Shown here: one piece after another, positions 1 through 12,100 of the stretch
Position numbering within the stretch: position 1 is the stretch's first letter
Layout of the letters: every line of letters starts with the position of its first letter
Source: Kingdonia uniflora
Lineage: Eukaryota > Streptophyta > Magnoliopsida > Ranunculales > Circaeasteraceae
Assembly (NCBI GenBank): GCA_014058105.1
Contig: JACGCM010000669.1
Span: 3,596,001 to 3,660,000, forward strand
Length of the DNA stretch: 64,000 nt
Direction of reading: 5' to 3'
Notes under the pieces: generated by a model
The model's database searches: none
Told to the model about the DNA's origin: nothing
What the model saw: the letters and a program-made list of their open reading frames with translations, nothing else
Made by a program: the position numbers and the translations under genes

Positions 1-354
1 CCTTCTGCATGGTGGTGTAGTTAATGTGTTCTCTATGAACCAAAGCTTAGGCAGTTCCTTCACAAACTGGTATTGTGAATCTGTATCCTAGGAAATCAGA
101 TTCCCTGGAAGACAACAATGGATATCCTAGGAAATGCTACCTTGCCACTAGGAAACTATGGGATTAACAATTATATTTGGCAACAACATCTTGGTAGCTT
201 TGAATTGAGTCAATCAAGGTCTATTCCAGTGACCTATAACTCCATCCCAGCTTCTGTAATTTCTCTGGGATAACCCTTTCAGAGTATAGTTGCAAGATTC
301 ATAGGATTTAACTGAGTAGGTGCCTAAACTAATTTGTAGTCATGTTGTAATAAG
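1..354. other. Left edge, no gene recognised
   Basis: No coding similarity is visible on either strand. The carboxyl end expected for the adjacent reductase-like pseudogene (its last exon, which would lie here on the minus strand) was looked for and not found. Confidence 0.4.
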
Positions 355-1437
355 AGCTTACTTCTTTGGATAGTTGTAGTGAGGATACATTTTATAAAGC
401 TTTTCGACCAAATCCCTTGTTCTGATTGTCTGAGCTAAACAAATGTATCCCCCATCTGCTTTGAGGTTCTCGTATGCGAGTAAGAGTGCATCTGCAACAT
501 CCCGTACATAATCTACAAGCGCTCGTAATATGTTTTCCAGTTTGTCAAGTCTATCTGTCAGATAAAGATGGGAATGTCACATAGAAATATAAATGGACTA
601 TTTACCTTTATAAAATCTAGTTGTAGGCCAGTGATTATCAATATCAATATATAAGGATCAGTAGCTAAGGTACATAAAGAGAAACCTGTAAAAATTGTGA
701 TGTAAGCTGCTAGCATTCGTTGCGGATTAAAGCATTGGCCCAATAACAAGGCGTGGACAAACTGTCACAACTTCTAGCTTAGTTTCCTTAGCGTATTCCA
801 GAGCCTTGCTTTCCACTGCTGTTTTGGCAAGACAATATCAGTTCTGGAACATAGATATTAAGCTTCAAATACATTTACTTTACCAAACGAAACTTCAAAT
901 ATATTAGAGATCGAATTAAGTTTTTTTGCCAAACAATTATATTACCTTTGTTTCTCTGCAGTACTCTTTATCCAACCAACAACACCATCAAATGAAACAG
1001 AAACAACCCTCTTCACTCTTGTTTCTAAACAAGCCTGAAGTATGTATTATATTCATGAGTATCAATTTTTTGGGTGACAAGCGGTGAATACTTAAAAAAG
1101 TTTCTTCGGTAGGGCACATGGCAGTGATGGCACCCCTTCCACAAAGAGTGGTTGTTAACTCCAGTTTAGGGTGTTCATCTATAATTATCTTTTGCACTAA
1201 GTTGTTAAATATCTCAGTTTATAATTAAAATTTACTAAGTAAAGATAGTACCTCTTCTTCAAGGTGCATCGATGTGTCTAATTCAGCACATACAATATGT
1301 TATGATGGAATTGGGCATGCAACATGGAATACTCCGACTCATCCGTCGATGGCTGCATGAAGAGAGTTGTAATCTAGCAAGTCTGCCTTGAAGAGTTTCA
1401 GGTTCTCCGAAGCCTTGTCAATGTCTTTAAATGCGCA
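355..1437 (-). pseudogene. Cinnamoyl-CoA reductase-like (NAD-dependent reductase) pseudogene
   Basis: Read on the minus strand from 1437 down, pieces of a cinnamoyl-CoA-reductase/dihydroflavonol-reductase-like short-chain dehydrogenase appear in the right order. They are KCAFKDIDKASENLKLFKAD and HAAIDG..GVFHVACPIPS (about 1437-1260), ACLETRVKRVVSVS then LDKEYCRETK (about 1035-948), then N*YCLAKTAVESKALEYA and VVTVCPRLVIGPML (about 840-740), then VDYVRDVADALLLAYE and DGGYICLAQTIRTRDLVEKL (about 525-360). Family members bind NADPH and have a YxxxK catalytic pair; YCLAK is that site. The gene is dead. The Trp codon before YCLAK is TGA, a CAA after VIGPML is TAA, stops interrupt the VFHVACP exon, and a frame change occurs before the DKEYC segment. 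The amino-terminal nucleotide-binding exon and the carboxyl end were not found. Intron positions are kept, so this is a decayed genomic copy and not a processed one. Confidence 0.8.
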
Positions 1438-1866
1438 TTTTTTTGTCTCCTGCAATAAATTTCCACAATCAAATCAATTGTAAATCGAATCATAACAAGT
1501 ACATATATATATGAGTACATAGAAGAGGAGTACGGCAAATACAATACCCAGGTTTCTAATGGTTCCATGAACAATATATATTTTTGAGAGTAAGACCAAT
1601 TTATCTCAAACACTTGCCTGATTTTGATTATTTTTATTTTTCACATAAGCTCCGATATACTTGCAGCTAACAAGAGAAAGTTCAAAGGAATTCCCATAGT
1701 CGTCATGCATTTGAGATTCCTTAAGACCTGCACTAAAATTCATTAGAGAATGAATAGATCTTCATGCAAGTATAAAACTATTACCAAAAGAAATATGCGT
1801 CGTAGCCGACAATGTCCAACTCTGGACATCTATAAGTGAGGACTGAACCAGAAACATAGTTAATAG

Positions 1867-1901
1867 ATACATACATACATATATACATACATACATACAT
1901 A
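1867..1901. repeat. (ATAC)n microsatellite
   Basis: Tetranucleotide run of ATAC/CATA units, interrupted once by ATAT. Confidence 0.9.
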
Positions 1902-2900
1902 AACAACTCTATATATAAAGCTTAAGTCATCTCAACCGATGAAAATATATGTGGTCACTATATGAGAAGAATATCATGTGATGCAAATAGAGACAAGACA
2001 CCATGAATGAAAGAATGAGCCTAACTGAAATAACAATGTCAATATAGAATAGGAGAAGCAATCAAAAAATCTTTGTTTAATGATAGTGAAGCTAGGAATG
2101 ACTATACTTACAAACCTATATGAAACTAAAATAGAATTTAACTGAATAATTTGCTCATGTAAATAAAGATCTGGTCTTCATAATTGACAACTTCTAACAG
2201 CCTCATGTAGTATCAACACATAGGGAAACTTTTAAGGGATATAGGTCATTCATTTAGGTGGGAATGACTTAAGAGACAATGCCTCCATAAAAAATGTAGG
2301 ATTCGAATTGTAATATTAGAGTTAGACAAGGCTAAAACGATGATAGTGATGGTGATTGTAGGTAAAAATCACACATGGTCTACTCCTTGGACCTTGGTGA
2401 AGCTTCTTGATACCATTAATATGTATTCTGAAGAGTCACTGAGGTATTATAAAGAACACTGTGTTTATCTCAAATTTTAAATTGGGATCCGGCGTTAGGA
2501 AGAGAGAACTGTTAATGGAAAAAACTAGAACTCAAAGTGATGATGATCAAACTTATTTGTATCCATATATAAAGTCCAGCCATGACAACGAGAAGCAATA
2601 ATTAGGAGAGAATTCATAAAAAGTATTGTCGTTCTCGGAATCTTTATAGATAATTGACAGCATTACTATCACAAAAGACTAAAAACAAGTAACACACCTT
2701 GGTATAAAATCTTGGCTCCCGATAGTGTGTTGGATTGTTTCTTCGCTTATAATCTCCATACTGATAGAAGCAATACAAGATGAATGAAAAGTTTAGATTT
2801 CTCAACCAATTTTTTCCAAATTCCAAAAATGAAGTCATGGTCCATGAATGATGAAATGAGGAATAATTAACAAACTCCCGCGAAAAAAAAAAAAATTTAG

Positions 2901-3055
2901 ATCAAAAAACCTGGACACAGATAATCAACTTGTTTCATGATATTTAGCATTTGAACTGCAGATCTAACACAATACTTTCGTTCAAAAAACCTGAACATGG
3001 ATAATTAAATTGTTTCATGATATTTAGCATTTGAACTGCAGATCTAACACGATAC
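2901..3055. repeat. Two-copy tandem duplication, ~75-80 bp unit
   Basis: The block beginning TCAAAAAACCTGGACACAG and ending CAGATCTAACACAATAC is followed directly by a second copy with a few substitutions. Both contain TTTCATGATATTTAGCATTT. No coding content. Confidence 0.85.
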
Positions 3056-4364
3056 TTAGGTTATAAAATCACTTATATAACGATTTATAATAACAAAGAA
3101 GATGGCCAATGATTTATGGGCAGCTACAACAGCCTTCTATCAATGTCAACATATTCACACCGTCTGTCTTCCCCAAATAGTTCTTGTTCTCATAAGCAAC
3201 ATTGACAACAATTTTCTAAACAACGGGGAAGCTGCAAATGCCACCCGCCAGAGAAATTCTATTTTTCGTAGCTTTTTCTTAACTATTAGTCTTTGGACTG
3301 TCTTTAGATTAGTTAGGTAGCATCATCTGTTAGGCACAACAGTCTCTTAAGGAAAGAACAAAATCAGGAACCAAACACATTAATTGAGTTGTAATGCCCA
3401 TCACCCAAGTCCAAATATGGTGAAAATCTTGATAATGCAACGAAATGGGAATATGACTTTTGTAAAGCCTCGAAGTTATTGGTATAGAAGACCTCCGCCA
3501 GGGTCCATTTTTTTGTGTCTGCATTTGATTATACCAGTTTTCTTTGTAGTTTGGATATGTGAGGTCTAAGATGGACCTAAACAACGACATATACATACCA
3601 ACAAATTTCATTAATTTCCTTGGCTAGATTTCCGTCAAAAGATGTAAAAAGTCCTAACACCATGTTCTCATCTGGACCAAAAAATCTCGATCAGAAATGA
3701 TTTCTCCTGAAAAATGCCGTAGCTACTAAGTACCACAAGATGGCGCATACCCTCTGCATTATCCCCATGTTGAGCAAGATGAGTTTTTCTTTTCTCTTTT
3801 CTTATGGAATGTAGTGTAAATATCTAACTTACAGTATGGGACTTATTCGTCCCGTGGCATGAAGTTCTTAATAGGGGATTTCAAATATCACATATTTAAG
3901 CACCAGATGACACAACAAAAACTAGTAGAGAAATAAAGCTATACAGATAAAAACATTAAAATTATGGAAAACACATACATTACTATTAAGGGCGACGATT
4001 TCCCTCCCACAAACACCATCCTCGCTCAAAAGTGCAGACATAACATACCCTATAACACCAATAAACAACTAATTTCAGTTAAAACATTTAACATACCCTA
4101 TATGTCCAAATGTTTTCTAATTCGCCAATGGCCTAGGATTTAGGATTCTACAAGCACAGAATGAACAGCACTACGAAACATTTACTCGAGCCAACTATGG
4201 AAGAGAAGAAACAAGTATAAGTGATTTTATATCATGGATAAAAATTTACATACATCTATAGAATTAAAGCTAGTGAAGCCATACAACAGTTAGTCCATAC
4301 AGGCCACATAAGAAAAAGCCTACAGAGATATGACAAGAAAAAATAAACCTTGTAAATCTGTCTA

Positions 4365-7268
4365 TTACATGTCTGTTACTACATCTTCTGTCTCGGTATT
4401 TTCAACAAGTTTCCCTTTAGTCCACCTCTTTAGCATCTCCAATGTAGCCTTGGGCTGAATTGGGACCATGTGGTCGGCGTCATGAACCTGTTTGTTGTCA
4501 TAAAAGTTTGTATTAGTAATGTGACTTGTCGTCTAGACTGGGATAGGAAACAACCTAGAACAAATAAATTTACTATTGAGATTTACGACAATTAGAGTAA
4601 AACTTTTCTAGATTATGGTACATACTTTAACAGTGTGTCTCAATATTAACATCAACATTGGTTTTTGACTCACATTTTTCCCACGATATCCTGTTGATAT
4701 GATCTATAATTTATCTCACAATATTTAGACTGTGCTTTGGCTTTTTATAAAAGAAAAGATAAAGGAAAACATTTTAATGAAGAGTCATTTCGACAAGAAT
4801 GGTATAAATGAAATCATGGAAATATAGTTTGGTTAGTTGATTTGGAGATGTGAATACGAATGAAATATCTGAAATGTTCTTATTTGCAAAAGATTTCAAA
4901 AAAATTTGTTCACTATTTGTTCTGCTGAACTGAATTATCTCTCTTGATTTTATGAATCCAAGATTTCCTATCGATGTGTTTCTTATTCTATTAATCAATT
5001 TTTCCTTTATCCAATTTTGTGATATATACTGTTACCATATTACTATTACTGAATCTTAATTTAAGGTGGATGGAAGAAGAGACCTTTAGGAAACTGAGAG
5101 AACCATAGCTTTTCATTTGACCTGCTTTTGCGCCATCAACTACAAAAGGAACAATGGGTGATCCAACAAACTGTTTATGGCCGGACCATTCCATAGTATG
5201 AACCCACCTTGAGTTACCTGATCAAACACAAAACACAAACTAGTTGCAAAATAATGATCACTTAACATATGTACTATATGACAATTTTCACATATATCAA
5301 AGAATTGGACTTGTGGACTGAACTGAAGAACTTACCAAGACAGTTGCATATGAGGTCGTACTCCCCGGCATAAATAAGCAACTTCACTCCATTTTCAAGG
5401 AGAGCAGAAATACCAACTTCAAGATTTCTCATTCAGTCCATTAACCTTACCTGATACACAGTTGGGCTTCAAGAAACAAACTCTATCTCCCCAACACCAA
5501 GAGCGCCCCTAACAGATTTTTGATTAAGGAATTTCAACATGTTTGAGAAATTGTAGCAGAGGTCACCTTCACACTTCTTTCGAATGTCATAGTACTGAAA
5601 AATTGAGACCGTCGATATAACGATCATGGAACCAAATATTATTTTCAACAAAAAAGGTAAGCAAAAGTGATAGTCACAACTTCTTACGTTTTTATCTCTG
5701 GCGAAACTCATGATTTTGTTGAACACTTAGTTGCAAACAACATAGGAAGCCATACAAGCGACTGTACCATGGGTGCCTGAAAACCACTACCATCATTAAA
5801 CCTCAAGGAATAGTAACCTAATAAGATTATAGGTACTTGAAGATCGATACACCGCCCCAAATGTTTTGGGGTCTTTTGCAATAACCATATGCATGTACAG
5901 AGGTAAGAGATACCCCAGACCATGCAGGTTTCATCAATGAATGATGGACGAACTGAAATAGTCCCCTACATGTAGGAAAAAATAGGACTTACCACATAGC
6001 TTAGTCGCCAACTCGAATGCTGGAAACATCTTGTTAACATTCTTATATTCAGATTGTTGAATTATTCCCATCTCCAAAGCGTAATCGAAATATGCTTTAC
6101 ACCGGATTACAAGATCAGTGAGTCCATTACCAATAGCAAATCGCTACAAAGCTAATTTAAGACTATGTTACTCCATGAAGCAAGTAGAAGCCACTAAATG
6201 TAAGACTAAATCAAATATAATTGGAGACATGCCTTCAAATTAATATGGATACCTTCCTTAGCTTTGTTACCTCGGTGAACTCGAGCGGCAAATGCTGGAA
6301 TGTAATGCCCAACATATGATTCACCCATTATGTAAAAATTATTCTTCGCATATTGAGGATGCTCGGTGAAAAATGCCTAAACATAGAAAACAAAAAGACT
6401 CAGACTTAATCGCCAATTTGAATAAGCAAACACACTCCGACTTAATCACCAATTTGAATGAAATCTAGAACTTTCACCTCCTGTAACTCTTATCAACTAT
6501 TGTTACGTTGGTATGTATAAATCAATGTAGTATTATGGTTTATGATATTTCTTCCGCTAGCTTATCAGTAATTTTATTTGTTGTGATGGATTCATTGTGT
6601 AACTCAATCAATCCATGCGCACTATCTTGAAACAAGGGGATTTCTTATGCACGATGGACGATGAAAAGTTCTAAGCTACCGAGCAAGATACTTAATTTAT
6701 ATAGACTCTCCATGAGCAATTTAGTAATTTGGTGTTATACTTTTTTTTTTGGAAAGGATTTGGTGTTATAATTAATTCTCAGTCACATACAAAACTGTTT
6801 TACAAATCTACAATGTATACCATTAATTTGTAGAGCTCAGTATTTAGAATTCAGTTTCACTTTTTCGTTAGGCAGAAAAAAAATTACCTGCAAGAAATCA
6901 TACAGATCGTTGCTAACTCTATCTTCATTATGATGAAGATCGCGATTATCAGAGCTGAAACTAAAACCAGTTCCGGTCGATTGATCAACATATAAAAGGT
7001 TTATTGCATGCAAAGTAAAGATACAAATTACTTTATAACCATCATGTGTATAAATCAGAATAATGGTCATATTGTTAGTGAAAAACCAACTAAGAAGTTG
7101 TAGTTTGAAGAAATAATAATACATGGTCCAGCCATATTCATTCCACACCAGAGCCAAGTTATTTGCAATATTGAAATGTTCATTTTCATAGAAAATAGCC
7201 AATTCACTGCTATATCCCGGACCTTAACCATATAACCACAAGATCTTTCTTATTGGTCCGTGATTCAA
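4365..7268 (-). pseudogene. Serine carboxypeptidase-like (S10 family) pseudogene
   Basis: Minus-strand exons line up with the plant serine carboxypeptidase II/III-like group (SCPL47-49 type). In order they are FFFESRTNKKDLVVIWL then GPGYSSELAIFYE (7268-7110), NLLYVDQSTGTGFSFSS (about 7005-6888), the nucleophile exon with FYIMGESYVGHYIPAFAARV (about 6375-6250), FAIGNGLTDL (about 6144-5990), YYDIRKKCEGDLC (about 5592-5466), RNLEVGISALLENGVKLL (about 5435-5330), MEWSGHKQFVGSPIVPFVVD (about 5215-5050) and HDADHMVPIQPKATLEML ending at a TAA at 4365-4367. The catalytic Ser (GES) and His (HDADH) positions remain. Breaks: a 4-5 base loss and frame change where WLTGGPGC should be, TGG to TGA in the DWMRNL motif, the family Cys of GPGCSS changed to Tyr, and one residue missing in VPMDQP. 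The secretory amino terminus is absent. Introns are retained. Family members act in vacuole or secretory pathway; this copy cannot make the enzyme. Confidence 0.9.
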
Positions 7269-7901
7269 AAAAGAAGTAGAACATCCTACAATTCCCAAAT
7301 GAAATAATTCAGTACACAACTACATGCTCATAACAACATACAAAACATCTAGAAATAATTAACGGAAATAAAACGAATACAAATCATAGTAAGAATCATG
7401 CTCTAGACAAATAAAAAAGGTGCCTCCGAAATTTTTATCCTTCAAATTCCTCCAAAATCACCCCTTATGTGTGTGACAATTTCTTAACGAATTACACCCA
7501 ACTATTTTATCTCTTCCCACATATACTCTATAATATTCCGATCATTAACTCAATACCCATCTCTAATTAACACTTTTTATTTCACCCAAACTAAAATTCT
7601 CTAAAATGGTTACAAAACAACAACCAAATAAGCTCCAATCACAACTCAAACCACACTCAATTTCAAACCCTAATAAAAAATACCCAAAAACTCAAATTCA
7701 ATTTACCTCGCAGCATGAGAATGCTGAATCTTATAATATCCAGTATGATACCCCTGATTCTTCCCCAATTGTTAACCCCATTTGTTGGGGTTGCAACATT
7801 TGATCCATTTGAAAACATGCTTAATTTTTGAATAGTAAACATAGCTCTCAATTTTTTCTTTAAGATCAAGCACCGAAGAATTCATCGAATTCATTATACC
7901 C

Positions 7902-7903
<2 letters not shown>
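7269..7903. other. Gap between pseudogene remnants, no gene recognised
   Basis: AT-rich, no recognised domain. A 65-codon open frame at 7606-7803 has Asn/Gln/Pro-rich composition and no recognisable motif. The amino-terminal part of the carboxypeptidase (signal peptide and first exon) was not found here. Confidence 0.4.

Positions 7904-7943
<40 letters not shown>
7904..7943. repeat. (CT)n microsatellite
   Basis: Twenty CT repeats in a row. On the minus strand it reads as a spurious Arg-Glu run. Confidence 0.98.
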
Positions 7944-7946
<3 letters not shown>

Positions 7947-7975
7947 TCTCCCTGAATCAACAGAACAAAACATCA

Positions 7976-8120
7976 TGAGAGTTCTGAGTTCGCGTTGTTG
8001 ATGCTCACTGACACAATGTGTGTTTTTGATCGAAGACTCATTGCTGCTGAACCTTGTTTTACAGCTTCCCTGGCGTACTCCACTTGCAAGAGACGACCTG
8101 TGGGACTCCATGTTGTCACG
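7976..8120 (-). pseudogene. 20S proteasome alpha subunit exon fragment (PAF/alpha-1 type)
   Basis: Minus-strand translation from 8120 reads [20 protein letters not shown] followed by [20 protein letters not shown] and NNANSELS, then TGA at 7973-7975. This is the conserved start of a plant 20S proteasome alpha-type subunit, where the PTGR..QVEYA box marks all alpha subunits. The VTTWSP leader points to the PAF (alpha-1) group. The first seven or so residues (the expected initiator segment) are missing, and nothing downstream of SELS was found; the sequence continues into a CT microsatellite. About 48 codons of a ~270-codon gene are present, so it is a fragment. It is on the same strand as the two larger pseudogenes beside it. 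Confidence 0.82.
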
Positions 8121-8245
8121 CTTGCGAAATCGATCGATTGATCGAAAGAGATTTAGATTCTAGGGTTTGAGAAATAGGGGTGGAAATAAACTTTAAAGAA
8201 ATTGGAAGATTTACAGAAATACCCTTCATTTTGTATTTAGGCTTC

Positions 8246-8382
8246 CCAAAATACCCATAATTTCGTATATACGAAAAGTTATGCGCTGAACTTTTATTTA
8301 TACCCCTTCTTTCATCACCTAATTACCATTGAGATGTCTATTTTGGATGAGATTTGGTACATACGAAATATGGGTATTTTGG
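8246..8382. repeat. Inverted-repeat element, MITE-like
   Basis: Two arms of about 25 bp face each other: CCAAAATACCCATAATTTCG near 8246 and its near-perfect complement CGAAATATGGGTATTTTGG ending at 8382. About 85 bp lies between. Size and structure resemble a miniature inverted-repeat element. No clear target duplication was found. It lies about 0.8 kb upstream of the PPR4 start codon. Confidence 0.5.
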
Positions 8383-9133
8383 TATTAAATAAATTTCGAA
8401 AGTAGACTAAATAACTCTCACGATCTAATGACTGTGTTATAAACTAAACCATATATTTTCTTCAACATGTGTAGAGTAGGGTGATCAACAGCCGAGATTT
8501 ATTCTCATAACATAGCTATTCTTTTAGTAGTATAGATAAATTGGGTTTAGTGATTTGATAAAAAGATCTTCATGACGAAATTTGGTTTTCTTAGAGTGCC
8601 ATGTGTCAATTACATGGATGCCCTTGGCATTGGCTTCGCCTATATAATATTAGAGTGCATTTTTGCTGTTTCTATATTTTGTTGTTTTTGCTATTTGTCC
8701 AACTGACTTTTCATTAGTTGGCAAATCTTCTCCTGCCTGCCCAAAATCTTCATGTAGCAACTATAGGTCCCACATTAAATTTTCTGTACTAATTTTTTTT
8801 TAATTAGGGACAGCCTTTGGGTTTTCTTTCTTCATTGTAGATCATTTCACTCATCTCAGTTTCTAACTATTTACTTGCTTTTTTCCACACCATCCGCCAC
8901 CACTGCAATAAAATTTGTGATCGAGACCAGTGGTAGTGAAGTCATGACCAAACCTTCTCAAACTCTTTTTGGTATAATCGAAACGAAGTTAGCAGTGCAA
9001 GTGCAAGTGCAAGTGCCATTAGGAAAAACATGTGAGGCCAAGGTTAGCTGCCGGTTGGACGAATAGCGAAAACAGCAAAAATGCACTCATAATCATAATA
9101 TCAGTTCTACTTCTGTTTCCAACTTGAGTATCC

Positions 9134-9140
9134 TATAAAT
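9134..9140 (+). promoter_or_regulatory. Candidate TATA box for the PPR4-like gene
   Basis: TATAAAT lies 37 bases before the ATG at 9177. If used it would leave a very short leader, so a more distant promoter is equally possible. Confidence 0.3.
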
Positions 9141-9176
9141 ACACACATTTGAAACTGATTTGTTCTAGTAGCAGTA

Positions 9177-12100
9177 ATGGATATCATCTCCCTCTCTTCT
9201 TCTTCGTCCTTCCAATTAAAATCTCCCTCTCTATTAATTTCAAACAATTCTCTGGATTCTAACACATCAAACAACCCTAATCCCCGTCGCCCCAAAACCC
9301 TAAAACCCACCAAATCCACCCCTCAAAACCCTAAATTCTCATCCATAAATCCACTTCGAAACTTCGTAAACCCTTTCAAATTTACTAAAAACCCAGACAA
9401 TTTGTCCAACAAGCTTTGGCTCTCAAGTAGAATCAACCCCCCTCCTCCCCCACCTCCAACTTCATCACCATTAGCACCAACACTTGAAGAGATGGGTTCA
9501 AATGAGTCTAGAGGTGCGCCGAAATTTGTTGATTTTCGACAAGAAGGGAAAATATTTGTAGGTAATCTTCCTTTAAGGATTAAGAAGGATAAAATAGCGG
9601 AGTTTTTCAGGCAATTTGGGCCGATTAAGAATGTGGTGTTGATAAAGGGGCACGATGATCCGGAGAGAAATGTGGGGTTTGGGTTTGTGATATATGGTGG
9701 TCCAACTGCTGTAAACTCTGCGGAGAAAGCAGTTGAGTTTGATGGGGTGGAGTTTCATGGGAGGGTATTGACTGTGAAGTTAGATGATGGGAGGAGATTG
9801 AAAGTGAAGACGGAAGAGAGGAGAAGGTGGTTGGCGGGTTCTGATGACGTGGAGTATCGGTCGAAGTGGCATGAAGATAGGGAAGGGTCTCGAAAGGAGT
9901 TTAAACGGATTGTTGAGACGGAACCGGATAATTGGCAGGCTGTGGTGCGGTCATTCGAAAGAATTAAGAAGGTATGTGTTTAGATATTTAGTCCCACATC
10001 GGCGTATTAAGCATTGCAACTCACTATAGGAGATCCTAAGGCTACTCATCTAAGACCATTTCTTGATTGTTGAAACTGTAGTAATTTTACCGTAGCAACT
10101 GCTAGAGCATAATTTGTAAGATGAGGCCAACTGATATACATTTATGCACATTGGACTGGTACCAGCAACAAATATGGCAATATAACATGACAGAAGCATC
10201 TTATGTGGGCGTTCAAAATAAAACCTGTAGTAATTCTGAGCATCTTACCATGTCATGATGATACTAGGGCTTTCTATCAAACAGAGTCAGAATGCTGCTT
10301 AATATTGGCGACTTACCTAAGAATGCCGTGTATCAAGATATCCAAATTTCTATTAGATTATTTGGAATATCTACTGACACTTCACCATTTTTACGATCTC
10401 ATTATAGCTGGTGAGAGCTGATCAAAACATTTTTAAGTTATTGAAGGAAAAAATTATGAGAGACAGAACTAGGGTAAGTGCTTGAAGGAAGGATCAGTTT
10501 TTTTCTTTTTTAATAAGGTGGTTAATGCTAGGCGAAATTAACTGGATGTCTAAGTTGGTGGTAGACCCTGTGGTTGTAGAGGACAAGGAAGGCGTTGGGG
10601 AAACTGTTTAGTTTACATTGAGGAAACTTTTTGTGGGGCCCTAGTTGAATGGTTGGAGTTTGATGAGTTCATGAAGATGATGCCTCGCCTTGCATTTGGA
10701 GATATTCACTTGAAGAGAACAAAACCTTGAGGCAATTAGGGGCTCGCATGAAATCCTAATCCTAATCCTAATATATGTGCACATAAATATGCATATGCAA
10801 TATATTCATTAACAAAAACATATAAAAGTATAATAAAACATAACTAACAAACTACATGTGACACGGACCAACTTAAAATCAAGCTTGGCACGTGCGGCAC
10901 TCGAGACACCTGTCCCAAGTAAGCCTAATTACTCTTCTCTATCAATTATTTAGCAACACAACATCGCAAAGCATCACATAATCTCAACGCATCACAAACA
11001 CTGAACAAAGGGTCTTTGAAGGCATCATTTCATTCAAATATCAACAACAATTACAAAGCACTATTGCAAGCTTAAATTCCTTCTCGGGTGTATCGGATAC
11101 TAGTCCTCTACATATATAGGAAATAGGAAAACAACTAAGTTCTAAAAGGAAACATCAAAAGTGGAGACGAAGCGTACTCCTCCATTTTCCTAAGCTAACC
11201 TTTACAAAAATAAATAAAAATTTGTACAAAGCTCTTTTACAACCTAAGGATACTACTATATACAAAGCCTGGGCGTCACAACATGTCAAGTAGCAAACTA
11301 ACCGATTGTTGTTTCAGGGGAGTTCTTGAAATGTAGGTGTTTTATATTTTATATTTTGCTTTGAATAAGGTACTTTCGTATCTCGTATCTCCCATCTCGT
11401 ATCTTAATCTTATTGAGATGCTTATATTTTTCGTAATTGTATCATATAGTAGTGTAATATACTATATTTAGCACGTATTTATTGTATATGGCCATTTTCA
11501 TGTAGTATTAGCGATACTCGCACAATATTTTCTTTTTTTGTGTATTCTATCGTGTTTTAGTAGGTTTCTCGCATTTGCGTTGCATTAGAAAATGTGATAA
11601 TATGCGACAAGAAGCGAAAAAATGCGACAAAATACAATGCATCTGAGTCCGATCGCATTTAAGGGGTTGCGATGGAGATGCGATGCAATTCTAGTTCATA
11701 TTGGAGGGTGTCGTGGAGTGTGTTTTAGGAGGATGCCAAATCCTTGATGGTGCCCAACAAGATTGACTTTGTACAAGAATGTGTTTTGTTTCCTTCGAAA
11801 GTTGGTTCGAATTGGACTAGTAGTAATAGTTTTATTCATCAAAGAAAAATAAAATAGTAGTAATAGCTGATGGCATAATGCTAGTTCATCCTTTTTTATT
11901 TTTTTATTTTGGGGTTGTGGCAGTTGGTCCCAGTTTGATGTAGTAATAGTAGGTGATGCTGTCTTCCTCAAATACTCTTTGACTACCTTAATGCATTTTG
12001 TTGAGTATTCACCCTAAGTTAAAACAGATCTTCCCTATAAAAAAATAAGGCCCCCTGTGTCACAAATCAACTAAATTTGCGTTAGAAGCATAAATGTAGA

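Larger units (their letters stand above)
1438..4364. other. Intergenic stretch with simple and short tandem repeats
   Basis: About 2.9 kb of AT-rich DNA between two pseudogenes. No protein family, RNA gene or element terminus was recognised on either strand. It contains an ATAC microsatellite and a ~75-bp tandem duplication, listed separately. Short open frames here have no recognisable content. Confidence 0.5.

Noticed and set aside
7866..8111. 81-codon minus-strand frame ending in an Arg-Glu run
   Set aside because: The Arg-Glu part is the CT microsatellite. The real coding signal here is the proteasome fragment in another frame.
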